Of a stretch of DNA of 64,000 nucleotides, positions 50,885 through 61,134 are shown piece after piece. The stretch spans positions 248,001-312,000 of the forward strand of contig JAWKVX010000005.1 in NCBI GenBank assembly GCA_041397825.1, in the 5' to 3' direction. The notes beneath the pieces were generated by a model. The model was given only the letters and a program-made list of their open reading frames with translations. It had not been told where the DNA came from and did not search any database. Each line of letters opens with the position of its first letter. Position 1 is the stretch's first letter. The stretch is from JANNSX01 sp041397825 (GTDB lineage Bacteria; Pseudomonadota; Alphaproteobacteria; Rhizobiales; Hyphomicrobiaceae). The position numbers and the translations under genes are program-made.

Positions 50885-53842
50885 CTATGCGCCGAGTGCG
50901 TCGTCGATGAGCGCCTTCTGCTCGGCCAGATGCTTCTTAAGGAGTCCCGTCGCCGTCGCCGCCGAAGCGGGCCGGCCGGCGTAGCGTGGTCGGGTGACGC
51001 GCCCGTTCACGTGCTCGAGGACCCATTCGATATTGGGCTCGACGAATGTCCAGGCACCCATGTTGCGCGGCTCCTCCTGGCACCAGACGATATCGGCATT
51101 CGGGAAACGGCTGAGCTCCTGGACCAGTGTCCGCGCGGGGAAGGGATAGATCTGCTCCAGGCGCAGGAGATAGACGTCATCCGCGCCACGGCCATCCCGC
51201 TCTTCGAGAAGATCGTAATAGACCTTGCCGGAGCAGATGACGACACGCCGGATGGCCTGGTCCGCCCTGAGCTTGCCGGTACCGCCGCCCTTCGTGTCGG
51301 CGTGATCCCAGAGCAGGCGGTGAAAGGTGGAGCTCGGGCCGAATTCGGAGAGCCTCGAGGCGACGAGCTTGTGACGCAGCAGCGACTTCGGCGTCATCAG
51401 CACGAGCGGCTTGCGGAAATTCCTGTGCAACTGCCGCCTCAAGACGTGGAAATAGTTGGCCGGGCTCGTACAGTTGCAGATCTGTACGTTGTCTTCGGCA
51501 ACCAGCTGGAGGAACCGTTCGAGGCGCGCCGAGGAATGCTCCGGTCCCTGGCCTTCGTAACCGTGCGGAAGCAGCATGACGAGGCCGGACATGCGCAGCC
51601 ATTTGCGCTCGGCGGAGACGATGAACTGATCGATGACGACTTGGGCGCCGTTGACGAAATCGCCGAACTGCGCCTCCCAGAGCACTAGGGCCTTGGGCTC
51701 CGTCAGGCTGTAGCCATACTCGTAGCCGAGCACGGCCTCCTCCGACAGCATCGAGTTGATGACCTCGAATTGCCCTTGATTTGACTGCAGGTGCTTCAGA
51801 GGCGTGAAGCGGCGCTCGTTTTCCTGGTCGAAGAACACGGCATGGCGCTGCGAGAAGGTGCCGCGCTCGCAGTCCTGGCCCGAGAGGCGGACCGAGTAGC
51901 CTTCCTGGACCAGGGTGCCGAAGGCGAGCTGCTCGGCCATGGCCCAATCAATGCCTTCGCCGGTCTCGATCATCTCGCTGCGGCGCTTGAGGAGCCGCTC
52001 GAGAGTCCGGTGCAGGTTGAAGTCGGCGGGAACCGTGGCGAGGCGGCGGCCGACCTCCTTCAAACGCTCCTCGGGAACGCCGGTGTCACCCCGCCGGTCG
52101 CCCTCCTCGGCGACGGTCATGCCGGCCCATTTGCCATCGAGCCAATCGGCCTTGTTCGGCTTGAAGCTGTCGGAGATGGCGAGCTCGTTCTCAAGGTGTT
52201 GCAGCACCTGACCCTGCATGCCGGTGACCTCGGCCTCGGTCATCAGCCCTTCGGCGACGAGCTGCTTCGCATACACCTCGGTGACCGTCGGATGCTTGCG
52301 GATGACCTGGTACATCTTCGGCTGGGTGAAGCTCGGCTCGTCGCCCTCGTTGTGGCCGTGCCGGCGATAGCAGAACATGTCGATGACCACGGGGCGGCGG
52401 AAGCGCTGGCGAAACTCGATTGCGACCTTGGCGACGTAGGTCACTGCCTCCGGATCGTCGCCGTTGACGTGGAAGATCGGCGCCTGAACCATGCGGGCGA
52501 CATCGGAAGGATAGGGCGAGGAGCGGGCGAAACGCGGCGCGGTCGTGAAGCCGATCTGGTTGTTGACGATGAAATGGATCGAGCCGCCGACCCGGTGTCC
52601 CTTGAGACCCGAGAGTCCGAAGCACTCGGCAACCACACCCTGGCCGGCAAAGGCCGCATCACCGTGCAGCAGCAGCGGCAGCACCTCGCCGCGCGCCGGC
52701 CGGCCGCCCCGTTGGTCCTGCTTGGCCCTGACCTTGCCGAGCACGACCGGGTCGACGATCTCGAGATGGGAGGGATTTGCGGTCAGCGAAAGATGCACGC
52801 TGTCGCCGCCGAGCGCCCGGTCGGACGAGGCGCCCAGATGATATTTCACATCGCCCGAGCCCTCGACGTCATCGGGATTCGACGAGCCGCCCTTGAACTC
52901 GTTGAAGATGGCGCGATGCGGCTTGCCCATGACGCTCGCCAGGACGTTGAGCCGGCCGCGATGCGACATGCCGATGACGATTTCGCGGACGCCGAGCTGG
53001 CTGCCCCGCTTGATGATCTGCTCGAGCGCGGGGATCATCGCTTCGCCGCCCTCGAGGCCGAAGCGCTTGGTGCCGGTGTATTTTACCTGCAGGAAGCGTT
53101 CGAAGCTCTCTGACTCGATCAGTTTGTTGAGGATGGCCTTCTTGCCCTGCGCCGTGAACTTGATCCACTTCTCACGGCTCTCGATACGGCGCTGGATCCA
53201 GCGCCGCTGATCGATGTCGGCGATATGCATGTACTCCACGCCGACTTTGGCGCAGTAGGTCTGGCGCATGATGCCGACGATCTGGCGCATGCTCAGCACC
53301 GGATGCTCGGCGCCGAGCGTGTCGTGAATGTAGATGGGTCGATCGAGATCGGACTCATCGAAGCCGTAGGTTTGGGCGAGAAGCTCGGGATGCGAGCCGC
53401 GTTCGGTGATGCCCAAGGGATCGAGGTCGGCGGCGAGATGGCCGCGTACGCGGTAGGAGCGAATGAGAGTCAGCGCCGCGATCGTGTCGTTGGTCGCACG
53501 GAGTGCGGCGGCGGAGGACAGCTCGGCACCCTGGGCGCGGGCCTCGGTACGAATGGCGGCCTCGATCGTCGCCGGCGGGGGAACGTCCTTGATCACGGTC
53601 AGGTCGTCGAAGCCGTTGCTGGGAGCCGGCGGCCAGTTCGGGTTGGCCCAGGAGGGTCCCGTGGCCTCTTTGGCAATGCTGGACGACTCGTCGCGGAGGC
53701 TTTCGAAGAAGGCCTTCCAATCGGCGGATACGTTCGCCGGATCACGCATGTAGCGCTCATGCATCTCGGCGAGATAGGGTGCGCTGGTCCCTTCAGGGAC
53801 CGAGGCTTCAAGGGGAGATTGGCTCCCGGCCGGTCGTGACAT
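50885..53842 (-). CDS. sucA: 2-Oxoglutarate dehydrogenase E1 component
   Basis: I prefer the start at 53842 (985 residues) over an ATG at 53863. The N-terminus shows YLAEMHERYMRDPANVSADW; the thiamine diphosphate and substrate site includes GMSHRGRLNVLASVMGKPHR near 290, HGDAAFAGQGVVAECFGLSG near 395 and NNQIGFTTAPRFARSSPYPS near 425. The C-terminal half carries QFGDFVNGAQVVIDQFI and LLPHGYEGQGPEHSSARLER. It decarboxylates 2-oxoglutarate and passes succinyl to OdhB lipoate. The order sucD-sucA-odhB-lpdA is typical of alphaproteobacteria. Confidence 0.97.
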   Translation of the reverse strand: MSRPAGSQSPLEASVPEGTSAPYLAEMHERYMRDPANVSADWKAFFESLRDESSSIAKEATGPSWANPNWPPAPSNGFDDLTVIKDVPPPATIEAAIRTEARAQGAELSSAAALRATNDTIAALTLIRSYRVRGHLAADLDPLGITERGSHPELLAQTYGFDESDLDRPIYIHDTLGAEHPVLSMRQIVGIMRQTYCAKVGVEYMHIADIDQRRWIQRRIESREKWIKFTAQGKKAILNKLIESESFERFLQVKYTGTKRFGLEGGEAMIPALEQIIKRGSQLGVREIVIGMSHRGRLNVLASVMGKPHRAIFNEFKGGSSNPDDVEGSGDVKYHLGASSDRALGGDSVHLSLTANPSHLEIVDPVVLGKVRAKQDQRGGRPARGEVLPLLLHGDAAFAGQGVVAECFGLSGLKGHRVGGSIHFIVNNQIGFTTAPRFARSSPYPSDVARMVQAPIFHVNGDDPEAVTYVAKVAIEFRQRFRRPVVIDMFCYRRHGHNEGDEPSFTQPKMYQVIRKHPTVTEVYAKQLVAEGLMTEAEVTGMQGQVLQHLENELAISDSFKPNKADWLDGKWAGMTVAEEGDRRGDTGVPEERLKEVGRRLATVPADFNLHRTLERLLKRRSEMIETGEGIDWAMAEQLAFGTLVQEGYSVRLSGQDCERGTFSQRHAVFFDQENERRFTPLKHLQSNQGQFEVINSMLSEEAVLGYEYGYSLTEPKALVLWEAQFGDFVNGAQVVIDQFIVSAERKWLRMSGLVMLLPHGYEGQGPEHSSARLERFLQLVAEDNVQICNCTSPANYFHVLRRQLHRNFRKPLVLMTPKSLLRHKLVASRLSEFGPSSTFHRLLWDHADTKGGGTGKLRADQAIRRVVICSGKVYYDLLEERDGRGADDVYLLRLEQIYPFPARTLVQELSRFPNADIVWCQEEPRNMGAWTFVEPNIEWVLEHVNGRVTRPRYAGRPASAATATGLLKKHLAEQKALIDDALGA

Positions 53843-53986
53843 CCGCTGTCTATCCTCTTGCACGCCGGCGCCATCGGCTACGACCGGCGGGACCTTCCGA
53901 CTGTCCAGAGCACCTCAGATGCCGCCCGTCCGACGAAGGTCCGACAATCCCGGAGCGGCTCTTGATTCACGCGACGGTTGACCTCC

Positions 53987-54871
53987 TTAGGCTGCCAGCA
54001 CCTTGGCGAGCGTCGTGCCCAGAGACGCCGGGCTGTCGGCCACCGTGATGCCCGCGGCCCGCATGGCCTCGATCTTGCTCTCCGCCCCGCCTTTGCCGCC
54101 GGAGATGATGGCTCCGGCATGACCCATGCGGCGACCCGGTGGGGCGGTGACGCCGGCGATGAAGCCCACGGTCGGCTTCTTGCGTCCTTTCTTCGCCTCG
54201 TCGGCCAGGAACTGGGCGGCCTCCTCTTCAGCCGTGCCGCCGATCTCGCCGATCATGATGATCGAGGCCGTTGCGGCATCGGCGAGAAACAACTCCAGCA
54301 CATCGATATGCTCGGTGCCCTTGACCGGATCACCGCCGATGCCGACGCAGGTCGACTGGCCGAGCCCGGCATCCGTCGTCTGCTTGACAGCCTCGTAGGT
54401 GAGCGTTCCCGACCGCGAGACGATGCCGACCGAGCCCTTGCGATGAATGTGGCCTGGCATGATGCCGATCTTGCACGCCTCGGGTGTGATGACGCCCGGG
54501 CAGTTCGGTCCGATCAGTCGCGATCTCGAGCCGGCCAGGGCCCGCTTGACGCGGATCATATCGACGACCGGAATCCCCTCGGTGATGCAGACGATGAGCG
54601 GGATTTCCGCGTCGATCGCCTCGAGGATGGCGTCGGCCGCAAACGGCGGGGGGACATAGATGACCGAGGCATCGGCATCCGTCGCCGCGCGGGCGTCCAA
54701 TACGGTGTCGAAAACCGGCAGGTTGAGATGGGTCGTGCCGCCCTTGCCAGGTGTCACGCCACCGACCATCCGGGTGCCGTAGGCGATGGCCTGCTCGGAA
54801 TGAAATGTGCCCTGCGCCCCCGTGAAACCTTGACAAATGACCTTGGTGGAGGTGTCGACGAGAATAGGCAT
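53987..54871 (-). CDS. sucD: Succinyl-CoA ligase alpha subunit
   Basis: The start at 54871 gives 294 residues, as in other SucD proteins. CoA-binding QGFTGAQGTFHSEQAI is near residue 14, NCPGVITPEACKIGIMPGH near 125, GIVSRSGTLTYEAVKQTTDA near 148 and the phosphohistidine loop GRRMGHAGAIISGGKG near 245 (His in GHAGA). With SucC it converts succinyl-CoA to succinate with nucleotide triphosphate formation. Unusually, sucC is not directly upstream: about 1.9 kb with an oppositely oriented regulator gene separates the two subunit genes. It therefore needs its own promoter or read-through. Confidence 0.96.
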   Translation of the reverse strand: MPILVDTSTKVICQGFTGAQGTFHSEQAIAYGTRMVGGVTPGKGGTTHLNLPVFDTVLDARAATDADASVIYVPPPFAADAILEAIDAEIPLIVCITEGIPVVDMIRVKRALAGSRSRLIGPNCPGVITPEACKIGIMPGHIHRKGSVGIVSRSGTLTYEAVKQTTDAGLGQSTCVGIGGDPVKGTEHIDVLELFLADAATASIIMIGEIGGTAEEEAAQFLADEAKKGRKKPTVGFIAGVTAPPGRRMGHAGAIISGGKGGAESKIEAMRAAGITVADSPASLGTTLAKVLAA

Positions 54872-55988
54872 GGCCGGCGCGGACTCCCTTTCGCAGGTGC
54901 GAAAGACTTTTGGGCCACAATTCATCCGAGATCAAGCCCGGCGGCAATCGCAGCTTGCTCGAGGTGACGTGACCATCCAGGTGCCGGATCGCATTCCCAG
55001 GAGTGGCGGTCTGACCATGCGTGTCGCTGTTGTCGCGACGGGGTGAGCCGTCGTCCTACGACGCTACGGCGAATCGGGCCACGTCCAACGCTGCAGACCG
55101 CAGAGGTCGCGTGCGGACGACTCGGACGCACTTCGGCGTCAGAATTGGCATCGAGCAGACTGTGGTCTACGCACAGAATCGCGCCCCCTGCTCTGACGGG
55201 ACCGTGTCGACCAGGCCCATTCGGGCACCATCCCTTAGTCCTGCGTTAGCCGCACACCTTGCCCGAGGTCTGGCGCTCATGGTGTGGGCGGGATCTGAGC
55301 CGAAGAGCAAACGCGCTCTCGCGGCATGACGAGCTGGCCGGCGATCAGATCAACGCATCGGGTATAGATCAAATAAAGATAATCCGAATACGTCCAAAAA
55401 AACGCACTGATCGACGGTGTAAGCTGTGGAATTCCCGCCCGCAGGCCACGAAGATGTGCGACACTGTCATTTGGGTCACAGTCGCCAGAACTTGCATCGC
55501 GATGGCGTTACAATTCTTGTGTTGCTGCGCCCAGAGAATTAACACTAGCTATCTCCGAGGCTTGCGGAGGCGGTCCGTGGTCCTCAAATGGATCGAAGCT
55601 TGAAGCGAGGTCGGACCGCGGTCGAGTCCGGTTAAGAGGCGCCACGATGCGGGTGGCGCGAGGTCGATGCACACCAGAGTGTGGGTAACCCGTGCACGAG
55701 ATGTCGATTGCGTGCCATTGGCTCGGCAACGACCGGTGCGCGAGATCGCGGTGCAGGCGTTCGGCCCCGGGCATGGCGGGACTCAGGCGTCCAAGGCGCG
55801 GTCCGGGCCGCCACTTGCCGATACTGGTTTCAGCGCAGTTGGACTGATGTCGATCGACGGAATTGCGGGGCTTACCGCAGCCGCTGGGGGGTGGTTGCGG
55901 TTCTAGGGGCGTGTCGATTTGGGGGAGGGTGAGGAAGCCAGGGCTGGTGTCGAGGCTAAACCAGCCAAATTGAGCGGAGGCGGCGCAA
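54872..55988. other. Long region without recognisable genes between sucD and the LuxR-type regulator
   Basis: About 1.1 kb. Frames of up to about 170 residues exist on both strands, but none has a convincing composition, ribosome site or family motif. An AT-richer patch near 55340-55560 contains two AGATCAA repeats, an A-run and a small CTCCG/CGGAG hairpin at 55553-55569. The promoters of sucD (minus strand) and the regulator (plus strand) must lie here. It may be decayed coding sequence or contain an unrecognised RNA. Confidence 0.5.
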
Positions 55989-56657
55989 ATGGGCCGGCGG
56001 AGCGGGCACATTGCCATCGCGGTGGTCTACGGAAAACCGAGCGTTCGGAAGGACGTTGCAGAATCGCTGAGCGAGTATGGTCGGTTCGACCTCGTCGCCG
56101 GGGCCAGGAGTTTCGACGCCGCATGGAAGGTCGCCAGCCGGCGCCGGCCGGATGTCATGCTTATCGACATGACGCTCGTCGGCGCAATGGCGATTGCCGG
56201 GGCGATCAAGTCGAAGCAGCCGGCTGTCAAGGTCTTGATGCTGGCCGGCTCGGCGGGGACAGGCGACCTCGCCGCAGCGCTCGAGGTTGGCGCGAGCGGC
56301 ATCGTCCTCACGAAGGAGCTGGGCTTGGGCATGGCCGCGATCCTTGCTGATGTCGTTGCCGGCAAGGTCTATGTGACGCCGGAGCTGGAGAACAAGATAT
56401 CTGCGGATATCGGATCCGGTCGGTCGCCGGTGACCCCGGCGCGGGAATCGCTGAACGGTCTGACCAAGCGCGAGTGCGATATCCTGGGCTCGGTCGCCGA
56501 AGGCCTTTCCACCAAGCAGATCGCCAGCCGGCTCGACCTGACCGAGAGAGCAGTCCAGCACGGTATGTCGAGCGTCCTGGACAAGCTCGGCATGCGCAGC
56601 CGGGTCGAGGCCGCTTCGGCCTTCAAGCGTCTGGGGCTGAATGAGCGCAGGCACTAG
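55989..56657 (+). CDS. LuxR/FixJ-type regulator with degenerate receiver domain
   Basis: This 222-residue protein starts at an ATG with GGAGG 8 bp upstream. The N-terminal domain has the receiver layout: strand AIAVVYGKPSVRKDV, the presumed phospho-acceptor Asp60 in PDVMLIDMTLV, and Lys109 in GIVLTKE. However, the acidic pair that binds Mg2+ in normal receivers is replaced by Tyr14-Gly15. The C-terminal LuxR HTH (about 155-215) is intact: LTKRECDILGSVAEGLSTKQ, then IASRLDLTERAVQ and LDKLGMRSRVEA. It probably binds DNA without classical phosphorylation. It stands between sucC and sucD on the opposite strand and converges on sucC; no sensor kinase is adjacent. Confidence 0.87.
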   Translation: MGRRSGHIAIAVVYGKPSVRKDVAESLSEYGRFDLVAGARSFDAAWKVASRRRPDVMLIDMTLVGAMAIAGAIKSKQPAVKVLMLAGSAGTGDLAAALEVGASGIVLTKELGLGMAAILADVVAGKVYVTPELENKISADIGSGRSPVTPARESLNGLTKRECDILGSVAEGLSTKQIASRLDLTERAVQHGMSSVLDKLGMRSRVEAASAFKRLGLNERRH

Positions 56658-56750
56658 GACACGTTGCCGGTCAGTCGGGATCGCTGGCCGGGTCGGACAT
56701 CTGTTGGTCGCCCATCCAGCCGGGTGCACCCATTCGCCGTCGGATTGATT

Positions 56751-57950
<1,200 letters not shown>

Positions 57951-58049
57951 GGCTTGCTCCGCTTCAGGGCGTAGAAAACGAGGGATTTGCGGCAGGGAAA
58001 GTCTTTCGGTGAGCCCGGTCACCTGCTCCCCATCCGCTGCTCCTTGATC

Positions 58050-58442
58050 TCACGGCGTCAAGGGCCCGTTCTCGCAGACGATCTCGATCTCGACCTTGGC
58101 GCCCAGGGGGAGAGCCGCAACGCCGATCGTCGTTCGCGCCGGATAGGGTTCCTCGAACACCTCGGCCATCACGGCGTTCATTCCGGCGAAGTCGTTCATG
58201 TCGGCGAGGAAGACATTGACCTTGATGACGTCGTCGAAATCGCAATCGGCCTCTTTCAACGCTACGGCGATATTCTTGAAGGTCTGCTTCGTCTGGCTCG
58301 TGATATCGGGTCCAACGAGCTTGCCGGTCTTGGGGTCGAGCCCGACCTGACCCGAGAAATAGACGAGGCCCTTCACCGCCACGGCATGCGAGTAGGGGCC
58401 TGCCTTTGGCAGCTTCTTCGAATTGATGGCGTAACGGGACAT
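58050..58442 (-). CDS. RidA family protein (enamine/imine deaminase)
   Basis: A 130-residue single-domain protein, the usual size of the trimeric RidA/YjgF family. Conserved features are AGPYSHAVAVKGLVYFSGQV near residue 14, TKQTFKNIAVALKEADCDFD near 51, VNVFLADMNDFAGMNAVMAE, and the active-site Arg in PARTTIGVAALPLGAKVEIE near 100, with a C-terminal Glu-rich strand. RidA hydrolyses reactive 2-aminoacrylate-type enamines released by PLP enzymes. It begins 24 bp after mdh and is followed by sucC, so it sits inside the TCA cluster and is likely co-transcribed with it. Confidence 0.9.
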   Translation of the reverse strand: MSRYAINSKKLPKAGPYSHAVAVKGLVYFSGQVGLDPKTGKLVGPDITSQTKQTFKNIAVALKEADCDFDDVIKVNVFLADMNDFAGMNAVMAEVFEEPYPARTTIGVAALPLGAKVEIEIVCENGPLTP

Positions 58443-58466
58443 CGCGATCTCCTGATGCGAGGAAGG

Positions 58467-59432
58467 CTAAGCTCCAAGATTGGGCGCCATCTTCTGGCAA
58501 GCCTCGACGAGCGTCTTCACCGCCTCGACCGACTGCATGAAGGCCGAGCGCTCGCGCATGTTGAGATCGATCTCGACGATGCGCTCGACACCCTCGGCGC
58601 CGATGACGACCGGTACGCCGACATAGAGTCCCTTCACGCCGTATTCGCCGTTCAAATAGGCCGCGCACGGCAGCACGCGCTTCTTATCGCGGAGATAGCT
58701 CTCCGCCATCTGAATCGCCGAGGCCGCTGGCGCGTAGTAGGCCGAGCCCGACTTCAGGAGATTGACGACCTCGATGCCGCCTTCGCGTGTGCGCTTGACG
58801 ATCTGCTCGAGCCGGTCCTCGGTCAGCCAGCGCATCTTGATGAGATCGGGGAGCGGAATGCCAGCCACCGTCGAGTAGCGGACGAGCGGCACCATGGTGT
58901 CACCGTGACCACCGAGCACGAAAGCCGTCACGTCCTCGACCGAGACGCCGAGCTCCTGAGCGATGAAGGTGCGGAAGCGCGAGGAATCGAGCACGCCCGC
59001 CATGCCGACGACGCGGTGATGCGGCAGGCCGGAGGCTTTCTGCAGCGCCCAGACCATGGCATCGAGCGGATTGGTGATGCAGATGACGAAGGCATTGGGC
59101 GCGTATTTCTTCAACCCGGCGCCGACCTGGTCCATGACCTTGAGGTTGATGCCGAGCAGGTCGTCACGACTCATGCCGGGTTTGCGCGGCACGCCGGCGG
59201 TGACGATGGCGACATCCGCGCCCTCGATATCTGAGTACGCGTTGGCCCCCCGGAGCGCCACGTCCGTGCCCTCGATCGGCGTGCTCTGTGAGATGTCGAG
59301 CGACTTGCCCTGGGGCGTGCCTTCGGCGATGTCGAAGAGCACGACGTCACCGAGCTCCTTCAAGCTGGCGAGATGCGCCAGCGTTCCGCCGATCATGCCT
59401 GCGCCGATGAGCGCTATCCGGTTGCGCGCCAT
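58467..59432 (-). CDS. mdh: Malate dehydrogenase (LDH-like type)
   Basis: The start at 59432 gives 321 residues, the usual length; upstream in-frame sequence is not family-like. NAD motif ALIGAGMIGGTLAHLASLKE (6-25) is followed by VVLFDIAEGTPQGKSLDISQ with the NAD-specific Asp34. The substrate Arg pair lies in GVPRKPGMSRDDLL near 82, VICITNPLDAMVWALQKASG near 117, catalytic Asp in GMAGVLDSSRFRTFIAQELG near 147 and catalytic His in VLGGHGDTMVPLVRYS near 175. It interconverts malate and oxaloacetate and heads the mdh-ridA-sucC run. Confidence 0.96.
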   Translation of the reverse strand: MARNRIALIGAGMIGGTLAHLASLKELGDVVLFDIAEGTPQGKSLDISQSTPIEGTDVALRGANAYSDIEGADVAIVTAGVPRKPGMSRDDLLGINLKVMDQVGAGLKKYAPNAFVICITNPLDAMVWALQKASGLPHHRVVGMAGVLDSSRFRTFIAQELGVSVEDVTAFVLGGHGDTMVPLVRYSTVAGIPLPDLIKMRWLTEDRLEQIVKRTREGGIEVVNLLKSGSAYYAPAASAIQMAESYLRDKKRVLPCAAYLNGEYGVKGLYVGVPVVIGAEGVERIVEIDLNMRERSAFMQSVEAVKTLVEACQKMAPNLGA

Positions 59433-59582
59433 GTCCCTGTCTCCCTGGGGCCTCGAGGTCCGTCGCATCCGGACGGACCTCTTCATGCTGCTCTGCAGCA
59501 CGGGATAGCGCGGCGGGCGGGAGAGGGCAAGGCGGCCCAGACGCAAGGCCGCCGCACTCTGACGGTCGGTCTCGCTTGTCTT

Positions 59583-59975
59583 CTACCGCCTTTTCAGCGC
59601 CAATGTCCCCTCGCCCGCCTCGCTGGTGAAGGTCACGTTCTGGTTGTTGCCTTGGACGATGACGCGGACGCGACCGAAAATCTTGTACTGGAGATTGGCG
59701 AGGTCACCGATATAGCGGCCCTCGCGCACCGTCGACAGCTCGCCGGTCTGAATGATCTTCATGGACGCGGTCGCGCAGGTCGCTTTGACGCTGTGCACGG
59801 TCGGATTGAGCTGTCGGTAGACGACCTTGCAGGTGACGCGCTCGCGCTGGCCATCACGGGGCTGCACATAGCCCGTCCCGGACCACGTGCCTTCGAGGAT
59901 GGATGCCGCCCCGACCGGCGCCGCCGACAGCGCGAGCGTGAACAGGGCAGCGACAATGAGGAACGTACGGGCCAT
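59583..59975 (-). CDS. Small secreted protein of unknown function
   Basis: A 130-residue protein with a clear signal peptide (TFLIVAALFTLALSAAPVGA, residues 4-23; cleavage near Ala24). The mature part is beta-rich: LEGTWSGTGYVQPRDGQRER, CKVVYRQLNP, KATCATASMKI, RYIGDLANLQYKIFGRV, QGNNQNVTFTSEAGEGTLAL. Two or more cysteines could form a disulfide. The WSGxGxV-xxRDGQxExVxCK opening resembles small periplasmic proteins annotated only as hypothetical in Hyphomicrobiales, an impression I could not test. It lies alone between mdh and the pxp cluster. Confidence 0.72.
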   Translation of the reverse strand: MARTFLIVAALFTLALSAAPVGAASILEGTWSGTGYVQPRDGQRERVTCKVVYRQLNPTVHSVKATCATASMKIIQTGELSTVREGRYIGDLANLQYKIFGRVRVIVQGNNQNVTFTSEAGEGTLALKRR

Positions 59976-60156
59976 GCCCGGCCTCCACCAGCAACCAGCT
60001 ATGCCCCGCCTCGATCAATATGGGCACTTCGGGTAGCGGATTCCAGGACGAAGCGGCGCCGAGCCGCCGGATCGGCCGTGTTGCTTAACCGCAAGCGTCG
60101 GCCCGGCACGATCCTTAGCCGGAACATGCCGAGCCGCAAAGCGTCGCAGGGGCTCT

Positions 60157-61134
60157 CTATGCCCTTCCGAGACTGTCGCGGACTTTCTGCAGGATCGCCA
60201 ACCGCTCGTGGCGGGCGGCCAGAGCCTGGTCGACGTCGACCTTGACGAACTTCATGGCCTGGTGCGGCTGCATTTGACCGATCAGGTCCATGTCGGCGGA
60301 GATGACCGTGCCAACCATGAAGTAGCCACCGCCCGACACGGCATCCCGGTGCAGCACGATCGGCTCGGTGCCGCCGGGCACCTGAATCGAGCCATAGGGA
60401 TAGCAGGCGTCGACGATGTTGGAAGGGTCTGAGCCGGCACCGAAGGGCTGCTCGCGGGGCACGAAGGCGAGCGGCTGGCCTCCCTTGAAGCGGTAGCCGA
60501 TGCGGTCTGCCTCGGGCGCCACTTTCCAGGTGTCGGCAAAGAAGCCGCTTTGCGCCGCCTCGGTGATGCGGTGCCAGTAGAGACCAGGTACGGCCCGGAC
60601 CTCGGGCGAGGAGCCGGGGTTGCGGCGGAGATTAACCGGCACCGTGCGGCCCTCCGCGGCGGCGCGGCCTTCCGCAACGGCAAGCTCGTCGCCAGCCTCG
60701 AGCTTGCGCCCCTTGAAGCCGCCAAGTGCGCCAAGCGTGTATGTCGATCGTGATCCCAGCACCACTGGAACATCGATGCCGCCGGCGACTGCAATGTAGG
60801 CGCGGGCGCCCGACTTCAGGAAGTCGAAGGCCAGCCGGTCGCCCGCCTTCACCTTGAACGACGTCCAAGCCTCGCGCGCACTGCCGTTGACCTTGGGCGG
60901 CATGTCGGCGCCGGTGACGGCAACCGTCGCGTCGGCCGTGAACTCGAGTTCGGGCCCCATGAAGACAGCCTCGAGAACGGCTGCGCCTTCGTCGTTGCCG
61001 ACGAGCAGGTTGGCTGCGTGGGTGGCGAAGCGGTCCATGCCGCCCGAGAGCGGAATGCCGATGTGGTAATAGCCGGGACGGCCGAGGTCCTGGACAGTGG
61101 TCGAAAGCCCGGGGGTGATGACCTTAATTGCCAT
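60157..61134 (-). CDS. pxpC: Biotin-dependent carboxyltransferase / 5-oxoprolinase subunit C (PxpC, KipA-like)
   Basis: The ATG at 61134 gives 325 residues and the family N-terminus VITPGLSTTVQDLGRPGYYH; it overlaps the upstream fusion gene by 11 bp. SGGMDRFATHAANLLVGND near 29, FMGPELEFTADATVAVTGAD near 57 and GARAYIAVAGGIDVPVVLGS near 110 are characteristic, as are TYTLGALGGFKGRKLEAGDE and AFVPREQPFGAGSDPSNIVD. It corresponds to the C-terminal half of allophanate hydrolase subunit 2/KipA. With PxpA and PxpB it would hydrolyse 5-oxoproline to glutamate using ATP; the adjacent biotin carboxylase and carrier suggest instead a biotin-linked carboxylation like urea amidolyase. Confidence 0.85.
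   Translation of the reverse strand: MAIKVITPGLSTTVQDLGRPGYYHIGIPLSGGMDRFATHAANLLVGNDEGAAVLEAVFMGPELEFTADATVAVTGADMPPKVNGSAREAWTSFKVKAGDRLAFDFLKSGARAYIAVAGGIDVPVVLGSRSTYTLGALGGFKGRKLEAGDELAVAEGRAAAEGRTVPVNLRRNPGSSPEVRAVPGLYWHRITEAAQSGFFADTWKVAPEADRIGYRFKGGQPLAFVPREQPFGAGSDPSNIVDACYPYGSIQVPGGTEPIVLHRDAVSGGGYFMVGTVISADMDLIGQMQPHQAMKFVKVDVDQALAARHERLAILQKVRDSLGRA

Noticed and set aside
55021..55329. 102-codon plus-strand frame in the gene-poor region near sucD
   Set aside because: No ribosome-binding site, low-complexity Arg/Ser/Ala composition and no recognisable motif.
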